NCBI RefSeq assembly: GCF_012328925.1
Contig: NZ_JAAXLS010000042.1
Coordinates: forward strand, 1-57,998
Length of the DNA stretch: 57,998 bases
From: Amycolatopsis acididurans
GTDB lineage: Bacteria > Actinomycetota > Actinomycetes > Mycobacteriales > Pseudonocardiaceae
Direction: 5' to 3'
Positions 35,082-45,292 of the stretch are shown here, piece by piece. The notes beneath the pieces are model-generated. The model did no database searches. It worked only from the letters and a program-made list of their open reading frames with translations, and had not been told where the DNA came from. Both the position numbers and the translations under genes were made by a program. Positions within the stretch are counted from its first letter, which is position 1. Every line of letters begins with the position of its first letter.

Positions 35082-38000
35082 ATGGGCGTGCGGCGCTGGA
35101 TCGAAGGCTGGCCGGTCTACCGGCAATGGACCCGGCACGATCCCACGGGGCACGGCGCGGCCGCCCAGAGCCGGGTGAGCGCGAACCTGACGCCGCGCAC
35201 CGCCGGGGCGGACAAGGTGGTCAAATCGATCTGCCCCTACTGCGCCGTCGGCTGCGGGCAGAACGTCTATGTGCAAAACGGTGCGGTCACCCAGATCGAG
35301 GGCGACCCGGACTCTCCGGTCAGCCGTGGCCGCCTGTGCCCCAAGGGGTCGGCGAGCCTGCAGCTGACCACCGGCTCCGCGCGCGAGCACCACGTGCTCT
35401 ACCGCCGTCCACATGGGACGAAGTGGGAGCGCCTCGACCTGGACACGGCGATGGACATGATCGCCGAGCGCACCATCGCCAGCCGCGCCAAGGGCTGGCA
35501 GTGGGAGGTCGACGGGGCCCGCACCCGCCGGACGCTGGGCTTCGCCAGCCTCGGCGGGGCCACTTTGGACAACGAAGAGAACTACCTGATCAAGAAGCTG
35601 TTCACCGCGCTCGGGGCGATGCAGATCGAGAACCAGGCGCGTGTTTGACACTCCTCCACGGTTCCCAGTTTGGGGACCTCCTTCGGTCGTGGCGGGGCCA
35701 CGACGTTCCAGCAAGACCTGGCCAACGCCGACTGCATCCTCATCCAGGGCTCGAACATGGCCGAATGCCATCCGGTCGGGTTCCAGTGGGTGATGGAGGC
35801 CAAGGCCCGGGGCGCGAAGGTGATCCACGTCGATCCGCGGTTCACCCGCACCAGCGCGCTGGCCGACATCCACGTGCCGCTGCGCGCGGGCAGTGACATC
35901 GCGTTCCTCGGCGGGATCATCAACCACGTGCTCAGCGAGGAGAAGTACTTCCGGGAGTACATGCTGGCCTACACCAACGCCGCCACGATCGTCGGCGAGG
36001 AGTTCGCCGACACCGAGGACCTCGACGGGGTGTTCTCCGGCCTGGACCGCGAGCACCGCAGCTACGACCACGAGACGTGGCAGTACGACGGTGCCGAGAT
36101 GCAGGCCGCCTCCGGCCAGCGCGACCAGGAATGGAACGCGCGCACGCGCCGCGGCGCGTCGGTTCGCGAGGCCGGGCGCGGCGAGGCCCACGGTTCCGGC
36201 GGCGCCGAGATCGGCGGCGAGCCCAGGACCGACGAGACACTGCAGCACCCGCGCTGTGTCTTCCAGATCCTCAAGCGCCACTACGCCCGGTACACGCCGG
36301 AGGCGGTCGAGCAGATCTGCGGGGTGCCGCAGGAGAAGTTCCGGCAGGTGTGCGCGTTGCTGTCCGGGAACTCCGGGCGTGACCGCACGAGCGCGTTCGC
36401 CTACGCGGTGGGCTGGACGCAGCACACGGTCGGGGTGCAGTACATCCGCACCGCCGCGATCCTGCAGGCCCTGCTGGGCAACATCGGCCGTCCCGGCGGC
36501 GGGATCCTGGCTCTGCGCGGGCACGCCTCGATCCAGGGCTCGACGGACATCCCGACGCTGTTCAACCTCCTGCCCGGCTACATCCCCATGCCGCACGCGC
36601 ACACCAACGAGGACCTGGACACCTTCGTCGAGGCCGAGGGCACGCGCAAGGGGTACTGGGGCAACCTGCGCTCGTACCTGGTGAGCCTGCTCAAGGCGTA
36701 CTGGGGTCCCGCGGCGCGCCCGGACAACGATTTCTGCTTCGACTACCTGCCGCGGCTGACCGGCAGCCACAGCACCTACGAAACGGTCATGGCCCAGCTC
36801 GAAGGCACGTGCACCGGCTACTTCCTGCTCGGCGAGAACCCCGCGGTGGGCTCGGCGAACGCGAAGATGCAGCGGCTGGGCATGGCCGCGCTCGACTGGC
36901 TGGTCGTGCGGGACTTCTCGCTCATCGAGAGCGCGACGTGGTGGAAGGACGGCCCGGAGATCGAGTCCGGGGAGCTGCGTACCGAGGACATCGGCACGGA
37001 GGTGTTCTTCCTGCCCGCGGCCACGCACACCGAGAAGGACGGCAGTTTCACCAACACCCAGCGCATGCTGCAGTGGCACCATCAGGCGATCGAACCGCGG
37101 GGCGACGCGCGCAGCGATCTGTGGTTCACCTACCATCTCGGCCGCAAGATCCGGGAGAAACTGCTCGCCGCGACGATGGCGGAGTCCACTTCGGACGAAC
37201 AACGCGAGCGCGACCGGCCGGTGCTGGAACTGACCTGGGACTACCCCACGAAGGGCGAACTCGACGAGCCCGAGGCCGAAGCCGTGCTGGCCGAGATCAA
37301 CGGCTGGAACGCCAAGGCCGAACCGTTGTCCAGCTACGAACAGCTCGAACCGGACGGCTCGACCGCGTGCGGCTGCTGGATCTACTGCGGTGTCTACAAA
37401 GACGGCGTGAACCAGGCCGCCCGCCGCAAGCCCACGAGCGAGCAGAACTGGGTCGCGAACGAGTGGGGCTGGGCGTGGCCGGCGAACCGGCGCATCCTCT
37501 ACAACCGTGCCTCGGCCGATCCGGACGGGAAACCGTGGAGCGAACGCAAGGCGCTCGTGTGGTGGGACGCGGACAAGGGCACCTGGACCGGGCATGACGT
37601 CGCCGACTTCAAGGCCACCAAGCCGCCGGACTTCACGCCGGAGGAAGGCGCGACCGGACCGGACGCGCTGACCGGCACCGACGCGTTCATCATGCAGGCC
37701 GACGGCAAGGCGTGGCTCTACGTGCCCGCGGGACTGACCGACGGCCCGCTGCCCACTCACTACGAACCGCAGGAGTCACCGTTTTCCAACCTGCTCTACG
37801 CACAGGAGCACAACCCCGTGCGGCACCTGCTGCCGCACAAGAACAACCGGCTCCAGCCCAGCGGAAACGCCCCCGGCAGCGAGGTTTTCCCGTACCCGCT
37901 CACCACCTACCGGCTCACCGAGCACCACACGGCAGGCGGCATGTCGCGGTGGCAGCCCTACCTCTCCGAGCTGCAGCCCGAGCTGTTCTGCGAGGTCTCC

Positions 38001-38363
38001 CCCGAACTCGCGGCCGAACGCGGGCTCGACCATCTCGGCTGGGCGACGATCGTCACCGCGCGCACCGCGATCGAGGCCAGGGTGCTGGTCACCGAACGGA
38101 TGAGCCCGCTGCGCGTGCAGGGCCGGACGATCCAGCAGGTCGGCGTGCCCTACCACTGGGGCCCGAACGGCCTGTCCGCCGGTGACGCGGTCAACGAGCT
38201 GACCTCGATGGTGCTGGACCCGAACACCCACATCCAGGAGGTCAAGGCCCTGACCTGCGACATCAGGCCCGGACGGCGTCCGCGGGGTCCCGCGCGGCTG
38301 GAGCTGGTGCGCGAGTACCAGCAGCGGGCAGGCATCACCGACGAGACCGGAACGGAGGTCTGA
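35082..38363 (+). CDS. formate dehydrogenase alpha subunit, selenocysteine-containing
   Basis: Catalytic molybdenum/tungsten bis-MGD subunit oxidising formate to CO2. 1093 residues if the in-frame TGA at 35646-35648 is read as selenocysteine (residue 189). The context GAMQIENQARV-[TGA]-HSSTVPSLGTSFGRGGAT matches the active-site region of FdnG-type enzymes, where Sec or Cys sits exactly here. N-terminal 4Fe-4S ligands: CPYCAVGCGQ...GRLCPKG. No Tat signal, so cytoplasmic. The ATG follows GGAGG by 5 nt. An insertion rich in Gly/Glu (about residues 350-385) precedes DETLQHPRCVFQILKRH. Annotation pipelines would split it in two. Confidence 0.9.
35646..35678 (+). promoter_or_regulatory. Sec codon (TGA) and bacterial SECIS-like hairpin
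   Basis: TGA at 35646-35648 is followed after 11 nt by a stem of 7 pairs (GGTTCCC 35660-35666 with GGGGACC 35672-35678, one G-U pair) closing a 5-nt AGTTT loop. The loop begins 19 nt after the codon, within the spacing used by bacterial SelB. No other in-frame stop interrupts 35082-38363. Confidence 0.8.
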
Positions 38364-38364
38364 C

Positions 38365-39231
38365 GTGTCGCTCGGGTACGAAAACCCGCCGCCGCGCATG
38401 GGTTTCTTCACCGACACCACCGTGTGCATCGGCTGCAAGGCGTGTGAGGTCGCGTGCAAGGAGTGGAACGCGATCCCTGACGACGGTTTCGAACTGACCG
38501 GGATGTCCTACGACAACACCGTCGGCCTCGGCGCGGACACCTGGCGGCACGTGGCCTTCATCGAACAACGCAAACCGCTCGCGCGGCAGGATCCCGGGCT
38601 GCACCACGACACCGACGTCCTGGCGATGGCCGAGCAGGGCGGCGAAGACGGCGATTTCCGCTGGCTCATGGCCTCCGACGTCTGCAAGCACTGCACGCAC
38701 GCGGCATGCCTGGACGTCTGCCCGACGGGATCGTTGTTCCGCACCGAGTTCGGCACCGTCGTCGTCCAGGAGGACATCTGCAACGGTTGCGGCTACTGCA
38801 TTCCCGCGTGCCCGTACGGCGTGATCGACCAGCGGAAGGACGACGGCCGCGCGTGGAAGTGCACGCTGTGCTACGACCGGCTCGGCCAGGGCATGGAACC
38901 CGCGTGCGCCAAGGCCTGCCCCACCGACTCGATCCAGTTCGGACCGCTGGACGAACTGCGTGAACGCGCCCGGCATCGCGTCGGCCAACTGCACGAGGCC
39001 GGGATCGGCGACGCGCGGCTCTACGGCGACGACCCGGACGACGGCGTCGGCGGTGACGGCGCGTTTTTCCTGTTGCTCGACGAACCCGAGGTGTACGGCC
39101 TGCCACCGGATCCGGTGGTCACCACCCGCGACCTGCCCGCGATGTGGCGGCACGTCACCAAGGCCGCGGCGATGCTCGCAGGTGGCGCACTCGCGGCGTT
39201 CGCGGGTTCGGTGATCGGAAGGCGGACATGA
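38365..39231 (+). CDS. formate dehydrogenase beta subunit (4 x 4Fe-4S)
   Basis: 288 residues. Ferredoxin-type groups CIGCKACEVACKEWN, CKHCTHAACLDVCPTG, CNGCGYCIPACPYG and CTLCYDRLGQGMEPACAKACP bind four clusters relaying electrons from the alpha subunit. A C-terminal hydrophobic helix (KAAAMLAGGALAAFAGSVIG) probably anchors it in the membrane next to the NrfD-like subunit. GTG start with GGAGG 7 nt upstream, 1 bp after the fdhA stop. Confidence 0.93.
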   Translation: MSLGYENPPPRMGFFTDTTVCIGCKACEVACKEWNAIPDDGFELTGMSYDNTVGLGADTWRHVAFIEQRKPLARQDPGLHHDTDVLAMAEQGGEDGDFRWLMASDVCKHCTHAACLDVCPTGSLFRTEFGTVVVQEDICNGCGYCIPACPYGVIDQRKDDGRAWKCTLCYDRLGQGMEPACAKACPTDSIQFGPLDELRERARHRVGQLHEAGIGDARLYGDDPDDGVGGDGAFFLLLDEPEVYGLPPDPVVTTRDLPAMWRHVTKAAAMLAGGALAAFAGSVIGRRT

Positions 39232-40187
39232 GCGAAAGTTCCCGGCCCGGACGCGAGGCCCTCACCGGCGTGGCCACCGGGCGCCGCAAGCGCGGCGAAC
39301 AACCGGTGGTGCCGGATTCGGAATTCACGTCGTACTACGGCAAACCGGTCATCAACGGGCCCGTCTGGCACTCCCCCGACATTCCGGGCTACCTCTTCCT
39401 CGGCGGTCTCGCGGGTGCCTCGTCGCTGCTCGGGGCGGGCGCGCACGCCACGGGACGGCCCAAGCTCGCGCGGGCCGCGAAGACGGGCGCGTTCTCGGCG
39501 GTCAGCCTGTCGCTGGCCGCGTTGATCCACGACCTCGGCCGGCCTGCGCGGTTTCTGAACATGCTCCGGGTGCTCAAGACCAGCTCACCGATGAACGTGG
39601 GGTCGTGGCTGCTGGCCGCGTACGGCCCGCTCGCCGGTGCGTCCGCTTTCTCCGCGTTGACGGGGAAACTGCCGCGCATCGGCGCCACCGCGACCGCGGG
39701 CTCCGCGCTGCTCGGTCCCGGTGTGGCCGCCTACACCGCGGCACTGATCAGCGACACCGCGGTGCCCGCCTGGCACGACGGCTACCGCGAAATGCCGTAC
39801 GTCTTCGTCGGTTCCGGTGCCACCGCGGCGGGCGGGCTCGGGCTGCTCACCGCGCCGGAGAAGGAATGCGGGCCCGCCCGCAACCTCGCTCTGCTGGGCA
39901 CCGGGGTCGAGCTCGCGGCGTTCCAGAGTATGGAAAAGCGGCTGGGAATGGTCGCGGAGCCGTATCGCGAAGGCAAGGGCGGCAGGTACATCCGGGCCGG
40001 CAAGATCCTGTCGGTCGCGGGCGCGGCGGGCTCGTTGTTCGGCGGGAACCGGGTGATCCGCCGCCTGTCCGGCGCCGCACTGGTCGCGGCGTCAGCGGCG
40101 ACCCGCTGGGGAATCTTCCACGCGGGCAAGCACTCCGCCGACGACCCCCGCTACACCGTGGTCCCGCAACGGGAGCGGATGTCCTAG
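39228..40187 (+). CDS. NrfD/PsrC-like membrane subunit of formate dehydrogenase
   Basis: 319 residues. After a polar N-terminus ending in GPVWHSPDIPGYLFLGGLAG there are about eight hydrophobic segments, with the NrfD-type HDLGRPARFLNMLRVLKTSSPMNVGSW motif at residues about 105-130. This quinone-reactive subunit replaces the cytochrome b FdnI of enterobacteria. The start overlaps the fdhB stop by 4 bp. Its stop overlaps the stop of the convergent holin-like gene. Confidence 0.85.
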   Translation: MSESSRPGREALTGVATGRRKRGEQPVVPDSEFTSYYGKPVINGPVWHSPDIPGYLFLGGLAGASSLLGAGAHATGRPKLARAAKTGAFSAVSLSLAALIHDLGRPARFLNMLRVLKTSSPMNVGSWLLAAYGPLAGASAFSALTGKLPRIGATATAGSALLGPGVAAYTAALISDTAVPAWHDGYREMPYVFVGSGATAAGGLGLLTAPEKECGPARNLALLGTGVELAAFQSMEKRLGMVAEPYREGKGGRYIRAGKILSVAGAAGSLFGGNRVIRRLSGAALVAASAATRWGIFHAGKHSADDPRYTVVPQRERMS

Positions 40188-40585
40188 GTGTACTTGGCCG
40201 GGTTGTCGCCGTCGCGCACCGCGGCCTGCACGGCTTCGCTCGCCTCCGCGGATGCCTGTTCCGGCAACAGCGGCAACGCGCCGTGCAACCGCCGCAATCC
40301 GAACATCCCGGCCACACCGGCGCCCACGGACAGCGTCCCGGCCACGCACAACGTCGCCAGCCACTCCGGCAGCGCCTTCTCCAGCGTCAGCACGAGCCCG
40401 CGCAGTGCGAAGCCCCCGGCGTACAGGGCCGACACGCCCGCCGCGCCCAGCAGCACCACACCGAGGCCGCCCTGTTCCCCCTTCGCGCGCACCTCGCGAG
40501 CCGCGACCCGCAGCTCCCGCCGCACCAGCTCGCCGATGTTCGCGCCGAGCTCGCCCGCCACGTCGTTACCGCGCCCGCTGGTCAT
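40184..40585 (-). CDS. phage holin family (DUF1469) membrane protein
   Basis: 133 residues. The N-terminal amphipathic part (ELGANIGELVRRELRVAAREVRAKGEQGGLG) is followed by two transmembrane segments (VVLLGAAGVSALYAGGFALRGLV and WLATLCVAGTLSVGAGVAGMFGL). This is the layout of DUF1469/putative actinobacteriophage holin superfamily III proteins, which are common chromosomal genes and not evidence of a prophage. Confidence 0.75.
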   Translation of the reverse strand: MTSGRGNDVAGELGANIGELVRRELRVAAREVRAKGEQGGLGVVLLGAAGVSALYAGGFALRGLVLTLEKALPEWLATLCVAGTLSVGAGVAGMFGLRRLHGALPLLPEQASAEASEAVQAAVRDGDNPAKYT

Positions 40586-40684
40586 CGTCACTCCCGAAAT
40601 CCGTTGTGAGCCATCGCCTTCCACCTACCCGCGCCAGGCCCTGCCCATGCGTGTACCAGCGGGAATTCGGGGTAGATCTTGGTC

Positions 40685-41424
40685 ATGAACGGTGTGGAGG
40701 CCGCTGACGCGGTCGTCGTCGGTGCCGGGCCGAACGGTCTCGTCGCCGCGAACCTCCTCGCCGACGCGGGCTGGGACGTGACCGTCCTGGAAGCGGCCCG
40801 CCGCCCCGGCGGATCGGTCCGCAGCGAGGAGTTGACCCAACCCGGCTTCGTCAACGACGTCTGCAGCGCCTTCTACCCACTGGGCGCGGCGTCCCCGATC
40901 CTGACCGGCCTCGGACTCGACCGGTACGGGCTGCGGTGGTCGCATGCCCCGGCGGTGCTGGCCCATCTGCTGCCCGACGATCGGTGCGCCCTGCTCTCCC
41001 GCGACCTCGACCGCACTGCCGCCTCCGTGGCCGGCTTCGCCCGCGGCGACGGCGACGCCTGGCGCCAGCAGTACGACGGCTACGCCCGCCTGCGCGACGA
41101 CCTGCTCGACGCCCTGTTCACGCCGTTCCCGCCGGTACGCCCGGGCTTGCGGCTCCTGCGCCGGCACGGTGGGGCGGAGATGCTGCGCTTCGCCCGCATG
41201 ACGACGATGTCCACCCAGGCCTTCGGCGAGGACCTTTTCGCCGGCGAGGGCGCCCGCCTCCTGCTCGCCGGCAACGCCATGCACGCCGACCTCGGCCCGG
41301 GTCACGGGGGCGGCGCACCCCGGCGGCGCCGTCCACGGCGGGCCCGGGGCCAACGCCGCCCGCGCCGGGCCCGGCGGGAGCGCCTACCGGCAGGCCGCGC
41401 GCGGCCCGCCGGGTCGTGTATTAG
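40685..41424 (+). pseudogene. phytoene-desaturase-like FAD oxidoreductase with internal deletion
   Basis: The first 200 codons are normal: dinucleotide-binding ADAVVVGAGPNGLVAANLLAD...VLEAARRPGGSVRSEE, down to LLLAGNAMHADLGP. The sequence then jumps to another frame reading VTGAAHPGGAVHGGPGANAARA, which is the C-terminal FAD-binding end of the same family. About 250-300 middle residues are missing, and the junction (near 41300) is out of frame. Convergent with the P450 gene, whose stop it overlaps. Confidence 0.75.
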
Positions 41425-42587
41425 CTGAGCCGGACCTCCAGGCGTTCGAAGCCGCGCACGGTGTGGTTGAGATGCCGCCTTGTCTCGCCCAGTTCGAGCC
41501 CGCGCACGCGGGTGGTCAGTGCGCGGACTACGGACGCGATTTCCAGGTGTGCCAGGGAGGCGCCGGTGCAGCGGTGCATGCCGTAGCCGAAGGCGAGGTG
41601 GTCCCGCGCGTTGCGCCCGACGTCGAACCGGTCGGGCTCGGGATAATGCCGCTCATCTCGGTTCGCCGCGCCGAAGAGCACCGCGACCCGTGAGCCGCCG
41701 GGCAGGACGACGCCGTCGAAGGAGACGTCCGTGCGGCAGAAGCGGCCCCAGATCTGGATGGTCGGCTCGTACCGCAGCCCCTCGTCGACCGCGTTCGGCA
41801 CGAGATCAGGATCCTCGCGCAGGACATCGAACTGGGCCGGGTCGCGTGCGAGCGCCCAGATGAGGTTGCTGATCGCGTGGATCGTGGTGTCGAAGGCGGG
41901 GCCGGCGTAGTTCCACAGCAGCTTCACGACGTGCTCCGGCGGAATCTCGCCACGTTCGGCGGCCCGGTACAGGGCTTCGCCCATGCTGCCGGGCGCGAGA
42001 TCGGCGGCGGTGATCCCGCCGATCGTGGTGAGCACGTCGGCGATGACCCCGAGGGCCTGCTCGGTCCGCGCGTTCATCGGGCCCATCGCGGCGAACACCG
42101 CGTCGCTGCCGAGGACGAACCGCTCGGTCAGCTCGGGTGGCAGGCCGATCAGCTCGCCGACGATCTTGGCCGGGAACGGGCGCGCCAGCTCGGTCACCAC
42201 GTCGAACTCGCCCTTGTCCACGAGCGGTACGACCATCGCGTCCGCGCTTTCCTGGATCCAGGCGGCGAGCTCGCGTACCGAGGACAGCCGCAGCCGTTCG
42301 AGCAGGGCCGAACGCAATGCGCCGTGCTCGGGCGGCTCCGCGGTGAGGATCACGCCTTGCACGTTCTGGTTCATCGCGGGGTTGAACGCCGTCCCCTCGG
42401 CGGAGCCGAAGGTCTCCCAGTCGCGCAACGCCGAGCGCACGTCCACATACCGGGTGAGGGCGTAGGCGCCGAGCTTTTCCAGGTACACCACCGGTCCCGC
42501 GTCGCGGAGCTCCCGGTAGACCGGGTAGGGCTCCGCCGCGACATCCGGGGCGAAAAGATCCACTGTGGACCGTGCCGGGTCAGTCAT
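41421..42587 (-). CDS. cytochrome P450
   Basis: 388 residues, typical bacterial soluble P450. I-helix oxygen-activation region NYAGPAFDTTIHAI, K-helix ExxR in VDEGLRYEP, and heme-binding FGYGMHRCTGASLAHLE with the thiolate cysteine near residue 340. No ferredoxin or reductase gene is adjacent. Substrate unknown. Confidence 0.92.
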   Translation of the reverse strand: MTDPARSTVDLFAPDVAAEPYPVYRELRDAGPVVYLEKLGAYALTRYVDVRSALRDWETFGSAEGTAFNPAMNQNVQGVILTAEPPEHGALRSALLERLRLSSVRELAAWIQESADAMVVPLVDKGEFDVVTELARPFPAKIVGELIGLPPELTERFVLGSDAVFAAMGPMNARTEQALGVIADVLTTIGGITAADLAPGSMGEALYRAAERGEIPPEHVVKLLWNYAGPAFDTTIHAISNLIWALARDPAQFDVLREDPDLVPNAVDEGLRYEPTIQIWGRFCRTDVSFDGVVLPGGSRVAVLFGAANRDERHYPEPDRFDVGRNARDHLAFGYGMHRCTGASLAHLEIASVVRALTTRVRGLELGETRRHLNHTVRGFERLEVRLS

Positions 42588-42882
42588 ACGGCCATGGTGA
42601 ACCCGTTACACTCGATAGAACAGAAATTTCATCCAAAGAGACGCCGTCCGTACGCTCTCGGTGAGCGGCACGCGAACCGGTTCATAAATGAAACACTGGA
42701 TTCGCCTATCGGTTCGCGCTAGAGTGGCCGAGGTCCTGCGTCCCGGTGTGACCCCCACGCCGGGGCGCGGGCCACCCCAGGCTGCTGGCCTCTGCCGATC
42801 ACCACCCGCTCTGGGCTACCGTCGACTGCATTTCCAGCGGCAGCAGGGAAATGCAGGAAAGGCCCAGCGAAACGAGGCGCGG
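42588..42882. promoter_or_regulatory. divergent promoter region of P450 and SAM-methyltransferase genes
   Basis: AT-richer 295-bp gap. Contains GAACCGGTTC (42674-42683), a perfect 10-bp palindrome, overlapping TTCAT-aa-ATGAA (about 42681-42692). These could be operators for an unlinked regulator. No other gene is seen. Confidence 0.35.
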
Positions 42883-43737
42883 ATGCAGTCGCAACAGCAC
42901 CAGGATACGGCGACCCCGGCCGGCATCTACGACTGGCTGCTCGGGGGACACCACCACACCCGCACCGACGCCGACGCGGCGATCACCGCCCTGAAGACCT
43001 TTCCCTTCCTGTGCGGAGTCGCGCGTGCCAACCGGGACTGGCTGCAGCGCGTCGTGCGCTTCCTGGTCGCAGGCGGCGTCCGCCAGTTCCTCGACATCGG
43101 CTCCGGCTACCCCGCCGCGGGCAACGTGCACGAGATCGCCCATGAGCACGCGCCCGGGGCGCGCGTGGTCTACGTCGACCGCGAACCCGCCACCGTCCAG
43201 GCCGGGCGCACCATGCTCGCCGCCGCCGCCACCGCGACCTGCATCGAGGGTGACCTGCGCAGCCCCGACGCGATCCTGAATCACCCCGAGGTACGCGAGC
43301 TGCTGGACTTCGACCGGCCCGTCGCGCTGCTGATGGTGTCCGTGCTGCCCTTCGTTCCCGGCAACGCCACCGACCTGGTGGACCGTTACCTCGCCCACCT
43401 CGCCCCCGGCAGCTACCTCGCGGTCAGCCACGCCACGGCCGCCGACGACGAACACGTTCGCCGGCAGCAAGTCGCCGCATGCGACCGGTACAACGCCGAC
43501 GTCCGGGGCACCATGACCCTGCGCACCCGCGAGGAAATCCGCGACCTCTTCCACCGCACCACGCTCGTCGACCCCGGCCTGGTGCCCGTCGCCGACTGGC
43601 GCCCCGACCGCGCCCACACGCCCCGCACGCACGCGGCCGGCAACGGCATCGACTCCTCCCACGCACTCGCCGTCCAGCTCGGCGCCGTCGGGCGCGTCCC
43701 CGAACCGGGCCAGGAACAGCACGGAAACCAGCGGTGA
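42883..43737 (+). CDS. SAM-dependent methyltransferase, DUF574 family
   Basis: 284 residues. The N-terminal GIYDWLLGGHHHTRTDADAA motif (family form YDYxLGGKDNF) and the SAM-binding motif RQFLDIGSGYPAAGNVHEIA place it in the actinobacterial S-adenosylmethionine methyltransferase family PF04672. Substrates are not known. Start ATG follows GAGGCGCGG. An upstream in-frame extension exists but lacks a good start. Confidence 0.85.
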   Translation: MQSQQHQDTATPAGIYDWLLGGHHHTRTDADAAITALKTFPFLCGVARANRDWLQRVVRFLVAGGVRQFLDIGSGYPAAGNVHEIAHEHAPGARVVYVDREPATVQAGRTMLAAAATATCIEGDLRSPDAILNHPEVRELLDFDRPVALLMVSVLPFVPGNATDLVDRYLAHLAPGSYLAVSHATAADDEHVRRQQVAACDRYNADVRGTMTLRTREEIRDLFHRTTLVDPGLVPVADWRPDRAHTPRTHAAGNGIDSSHALAVQLGAVGRVPEPGQEQHGNQR

Positions 43738-43761
43738 CCAGCCACGTCGGGGCGCACGGAG

Positions 43762-45168
43762 TCAGGGGCGGATGTTCTGGTTGAGGTGGAACACGTTTTC
43801 CGGGTCATACCGCCGTTTCAGGCTGACCAGCCGCGTGAACTTCTCCTCGCCGTAGGCCGCGCGCACCCTGTCCTCCCCTTCCGTGCCGAGGTTGTTGACG
43901 TAGACGCCACGGGAGTACGGCGCCATCGCGTCGGCGTACGTCCGGATGAGGCCGCGTCGGGTGTCGTCCTCGCCCGCGTCGGTCCAGTTGCTCGCGGTGA
44001 GGAACTCGAACTTCGCGCCCCGGTGGCCGACCGCGGTGGCCTGCTCCCCGACGCGGCTGATGGCGCCGCCGCGGGTCTGCAGCGATCCTGTGATCGGCGA
44101 GTTTCCCTTGCCCGCCGAGTTTCCCCGCGCGAGGAAGGCCTCGATCGCCGCGTCCGGCAGGTCCCACAGGTAGTGCGATTTCCAGTACCGCCGCACCCCG
44201 TGCCGCCACGCACCGTCATTGCCGCACTGCAGATCGAGGTAGGTGACGGGGCCGACCGTCTCCGCCAACGGGGAGGCCACGGCGCGCAGTCGCCGGCCGA
44301 GCCGCAGTCCCTCGTCCACATCTCCGACGTGCACGAATGTCAGTGTCACCACGGGTTTGCCGTGGCTTTCGGCGGGCAGCGGGGCGTCCTGATCGGCATC
44401 CCATACCGACGCCGCCCACGTGGTTTCGTCGCCGGCGTCGTCGGCGAGCTCACGCAATGCCCGCAACACCTTCGCGCCGTCGTCGAGCGCGTAGCACGCG
44501 GTTCCCGTCGCGACCATGGGCCCGACCGGGTGCAACTCGAACTCGAAGGAAGTGGTCACTCCGAAGTTGCTGCCCGCGCCGCGCAGTCCCCACAACAGGT
44601 CGCGGTCGCGGGTTTCGCCGGCCGTGGCGACGGTGCCGTCGGCGAGCACGACTTCGGCGGAACGCAGATTGTCGCAGGCAAGCCCGTGTTTGCGGGCCAT
44701 CCAGCCGAATCCGCCGCCCAGGGTGAGACCGGCGACCCCGGTGTGTGAGACGAAGCCGCTGGTGACGGCCAGCCCGTGCCGCTGCGTCTCCCGGTCCACC
44801 GAGGCCAGCAGGCTGCCCGCCTGGACCGACGCCCGGCGGGTGCCCGGGTCCACGCGGACGCCGCCCATGCCGGACAGGTCGATCGTCACCGCCTTGTCCG
44901 CGACCGCGAGCCCGGCGATGCTGTGGCCGCCGCCACGCACGGCTATCTCGAGTCCGCGCGCCCGCGCGGCGCCCAGCGCGGCGACGACGTCCTCGGTGCG
45001 GCGGCAGCGCGCGATGAGCGCGGGGCGCCGGTCGATGCACCCGTTCCATACCCGTCGAGCGTTGTCGTAGTCGGGGTCGTGCGGGAGGACGAGGTCCCCG
45101 CGGAAGGCCGGGCGCAGCTCTCTGGCCGCGTCCAGTGCCGCTTGCGCGGTGTCTGCGATGGCATCCAT
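43762..45168 (-). CDS. FAD-linked oxidase, berberine-bridge-enzyme type
   Basis: 468 residues. FAD-binding-4 domain with RGGGHSIAGLA (histidine that often carries FAD covalently), GGGFGWMARKHGLACDNL and a C-terminal BBE motif YDPENVFHLNQNI. No signal peptide, so cytoplasmic. Probably oxidises an alcohol, sugar or secondary metabolite; substrate unknown. Divergent from the SARP regulator (124-bp gap), which may control it. Confidence 0.9.
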   Translation of the reverse strand: MDAIADTAQAALDAARELRPAFRGDLVLPHDPDYDNARRVWNGCIDRRPALIARCRRTEDVVAALGAARARGLEIAVRGGGHSIAGLAVADKAVTIDLSGMGGVRVDPGTRRASVQAGSLLASVDRETQRHGLAVTSGFVSHTGVAGLTLGGGFGWMARKHGLACDNLRSAEVVLADGTVATAGETRDRDLLWGLRGAGSNFGVTTSFEFELHPVGPMVATGTACYALDDGAKVLRALRELADDAGDETTWAASVWDADQDAPLPAESHGKPVVTLTFVHVGDVDEGLRLGRRLRAVASPLAETVGPVTYLDLQCGNDGAWRHGVRRYWKSHYLWDLPDAAIEAFLARGNSAGKGNSPITGSLQTRGGAISRVGEQATAVGHRGAKFEFLTASNWTDAGEDDTRRGLIRTYADAMAPYSRGVYVNNLGTEGEDRVRAAYGEEKFTRLVSLKRRYDPENVFHLNQNIRP

Positions 45169-45292
45169 GACCGGGCTCCTGTTCTGTCGTCGTACCACCG
45201 CATCCAGCTTCCGCGGCGAGGCTAAACGCCGGCTACACGCCACGGATACCGGTCATGAGGCACCATTGAGGACACGGCGAGGAGGCCGGCCC

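Noticed and set aside
35646..35648. TGA in fdhA as a nonsense mutation
   Set aside because: It sits exactly at the conserved Sec/Cys catalytic position and is followed by a SECIS-like hairpin, with strong coding on both sides.
34683..37760. A 1025-codon minus-strand ORF opposite fdhA
   Set aside because: Antisense shadow that also crosses the divergent promoter region; fdhA motifs are certain on the plus strand.
40184..40585. Holin-like gene as evidence of a prophage
   Set aside because: DUF1469 proteins are ordinary chromosomal genes in actinobacteria, and no phage genes or attachment sites are nearby.
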